A stretch of 7,945 bases of DNA from an uncultured Clostridia bacterium (GTDB lineage Bacteria; Bacillota; Clostridia; Oscillospirales; Oscillospiraceae): NCBI GenBank assembly GCA_937858235.1, contig CALLZZ010000159.1, positions 1 through 7,945 on the forward strand, written 5' to 3'. Positions 7,334 to 7,945 of the stretch are shown one piece after another; within the stretch, counting starts at the first letter, position 1, and the number at the start of each line of letters is the position of its first letter. A program made the translations under genes and the position numbers. The notes under the pieces are model-generated. The model was not told where the DNA came from. It worked only from the letters and a program-made list of their open reading frames with translations, and made no database searches.

Positions 7334-7540
7334 ATGGCTGTACCAAAATATGAGGAGTTGATGAAAACACTGCTTAAGGCGGTAAGTGACGGACAAACAT
7401 ATAAAATAAAAGATATCTATGCAAATTTGGTATAGCGCTTAATTTGAATTCTGATGATCTCTCAGAAATGCTGCCGAGTGGCAGGCAAACAATTTTCAGT
7501 AACCGGATAGGGTAGGCAAAAACATATCTGAAAAAGGCTT
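7334..7540 (+). pseudogene. mrr: Mrr-family restriction endonuclease, N-terminal winged-helix domain only
   Basis: From the ATG at 7334 the sequence reads 'MAVPKYEELMKTLLKAVSDG...KIKDIYANL', the classic opening of the Mrr_N winged-helix DNA-binding domain. The frame ends at TAG 7432-7434. The domain continues in another frame from 7435 as 'ALNLNSDDLSEMLPSGRQ', then 'TIFSNRIG', a TAG at 7513-7515 where the family has Trp (TGG to TAG), then 'AKTYLKKA'. So there is one frameshift near 7430 and one nonsense change. The catalytic PD-(D/E)xK domain is entirely absent after about 7540. Mrr proteins cleave modified (often methylated) DNA; this remnant cannot. It is in frame with the hsdR tail upstream, but the MAVPK start has its own purine-rich ribosome site (7318-7325). 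Confidence 0.85.
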
Positions 7541-7552
7541 ATCCGTTTTTTT
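7504..7552 (+). terminator. Possible weak intrinsic terminator
   Basis: CGGATAGG (7504-7511) can pair with CTTATCCG (7538-7545) with one G-U pair, followed directly by seven T (7546-7552). The loop is long (about 26 bases) and part of the stem comes from the mrr coding remnant, so it may be chance. Confidence 0.22.
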
Positions 7553-7555
7553 GCT

Positions 7556-7756
7556 ATGATGCACAATAACGCTTCTACCTCGGAATGCGTAAAGCTGAAT
7601 AAGCAGCTGGGCAAGTTGCAAGACCGGGAAACTGAAATCAGAATTTATGAAGAAAAAATTCACCATCTTGCCGACCAGATGATTCGTATCGACTTGGATG
7701 ATGGTGTAAAACACAACTATGAAATATTTAAGGATGTGTTGGAAAAAACAAAATAA
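7556..7756 (+). pseudogene. C-terminal tail of a PglX-like/type IIG DNA methyltransferase
   Basis: The frame reads 'ECVKLNKQLGKLQDRETEI', then 'YEEKIHHLADQMIRIDLDDG' and 'VKHNYEIFKDVLEKTK' before TAA. The block KIHHLADQ-x4-IDLDDGVK-x-NY-x-F-x-DVL is the recognisable extreme C terminus of large adenine-specific methyltransferases of the PglX/BREX-1 and type IIG kind, which are usually around 1000 residues or more. All methyltransferase motifs are missing. The ATGs at 7556 and 7559 have no ribosome site and the frame is open upstream to about 7532, so the start is an accident of the deletion junction. The fragment is predicted to be a short coiled helix plus tail and is unlikely to function. 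It shows that an adenine methyltransferase gene once lay here. Confidence 0.8.
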
Positions 7757-7768
7757 AAAGAGGTATAG

Positions 7769-7945
7769 AATGATTTGGACGGCGATTTCAGAGCGAATTT
7801 TTATTGGATACGATCCCAAGCTATCCAAACTACCCAAAGTCCCGCCCAAACTACCCAGTTCATACAATTGACGGATTTGGATCAGTCAGTGATTGAAATT
7901 ATCACAAAGAATCCGGCAATTACACAGTCTGGGATTGCGCTGGAA
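7769..7945 (+). pseudogene. C-terminal part of an AlbA_2-type ATP-binding protein (QTTQ linker plus winged helix), runs off right edge
   Basis: The frame reads 'DGDFRANFYWIRSQA', then 'IQTTQSPAQTTQ', then 'LDQSVIEIITKNPAITQSGI'. Proteins with an AlbA_2 domain and a divergent ATPase domain end with a 'DGDFF-x-NLY' strand, a QTTQ-rich linker and a winged helix beginning 'VI-x-x-I-x-x-NP-x-ITQ'. This fragment matches that C-terminal arrangement. There is no credible start: a TAG lies just upstream (7766-7768) and the first in-frame start-like codon is TTG 7775. The DNA-contacting AlbA_2 and ATPase parts are missing, so it is a 5'-truncated remnant. The remainder of the winged helix lies beyond the window. 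Such proteins often accompany type I restriction genes and are thought to be regulators or accessory defence factors; this one is not expected to be made. Confidence 0.72.
7825..7857 (+). repeat. Two direct copies of CCAAACTACCCA, 21 bp apart
   Basis: Identical 12-bp copies at 7825-7836 and 7846-7857 encode the two QTTQ units of the linker in the ATP-binding protein remnant. The 21-bp period is seven codons, so the repeat keeps frame. Confidence 0.8.

Noticed and set aside
7770..7871. 33-codon frame from ATG 7770 with an AGAGGT site upstream
   Set aside because: The overlapping frame has clear family features (DGDF, QTTQ linker, winged helix). The Lys/Pro-rich product of this frame is the shadow of the repeat linker.

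Overview
The window looks like chromosomal DNA of a low-to-mid GC Clostridia-type Firmicute, plausibly a gut Lachnospiraceae relative. This is inferred from strong GGAGG ribosome sites, moderate GC, Clostridia-like protein wording and tight same-strand gene packing. Every gene I can support is on the + strand. The window holds an intact phage-defence operon on the left and a decayed restriction-modification region on the right.

Left part (1-5876), the intact operon. It starts with the C-terminal end of a large protein that enters from the left edge, most likely BrxC/PglY. Next come PglZ (779-3079) and a BrxL-type AAA+ ATPase that lacks the Lon protease domain (3094-4557). The order BrxC-PglZ-BrxL without a PglX methyltransferase matches type 4 BREX. 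That type normally also has brxP, a PAPS-reductase-like gene, which would lie just outside the left edge. Two more genes are packed onto the same transcript: a 66-residue two-CxxC protein that overlaps the end of brxL, and a complete cysteine desulfurase of the IscS/NifS/DndA class (4758-5876). A cysteine desulfurase in a BREX operon whose type carries a DndC-like sulfotransfer enzyme suggests that the DNA mark is sulfur-based (phosphorothioate-like) rather than methylation. In that model the desulfurase supplies persulfide sulfur, BrxP (off window) activates the backbone or base, BrxC/PglZ/BrxL provide ATPase, phosphatase and DNA-binding functions, and the small Cys-rich protein may be a sulfur relay or assembly factor.

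Transition (5877-6175). A small membrane-protein frame (5899-6102) looks frameshifted between two hydrophobic segments. It is followed by a 19-codon frame with a good ribosome site that runs into the next region.

Right part (6176-7945), a restriction graveyard. It contains the C-terminal third of a type I restriction subunit HsdR broken by three small deletions. Then comes the N-terminal winged-helix domain of an Mrr-family endonuclease, with a frameshift and a stop codon in place of a Trp. After that are the last ~60 residues of a PglX-like/type IIG DNA methyltransferase and the C-terminal QTTQ-linker plus winged helix of an AlbA_2-type ATP-binding protein, which runs off the right edge. This pattern fits a defence island in which the left system is active and older systems have been eroded. 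No tRNA, rRNA, CRISPR array or intact mobile element was seen.
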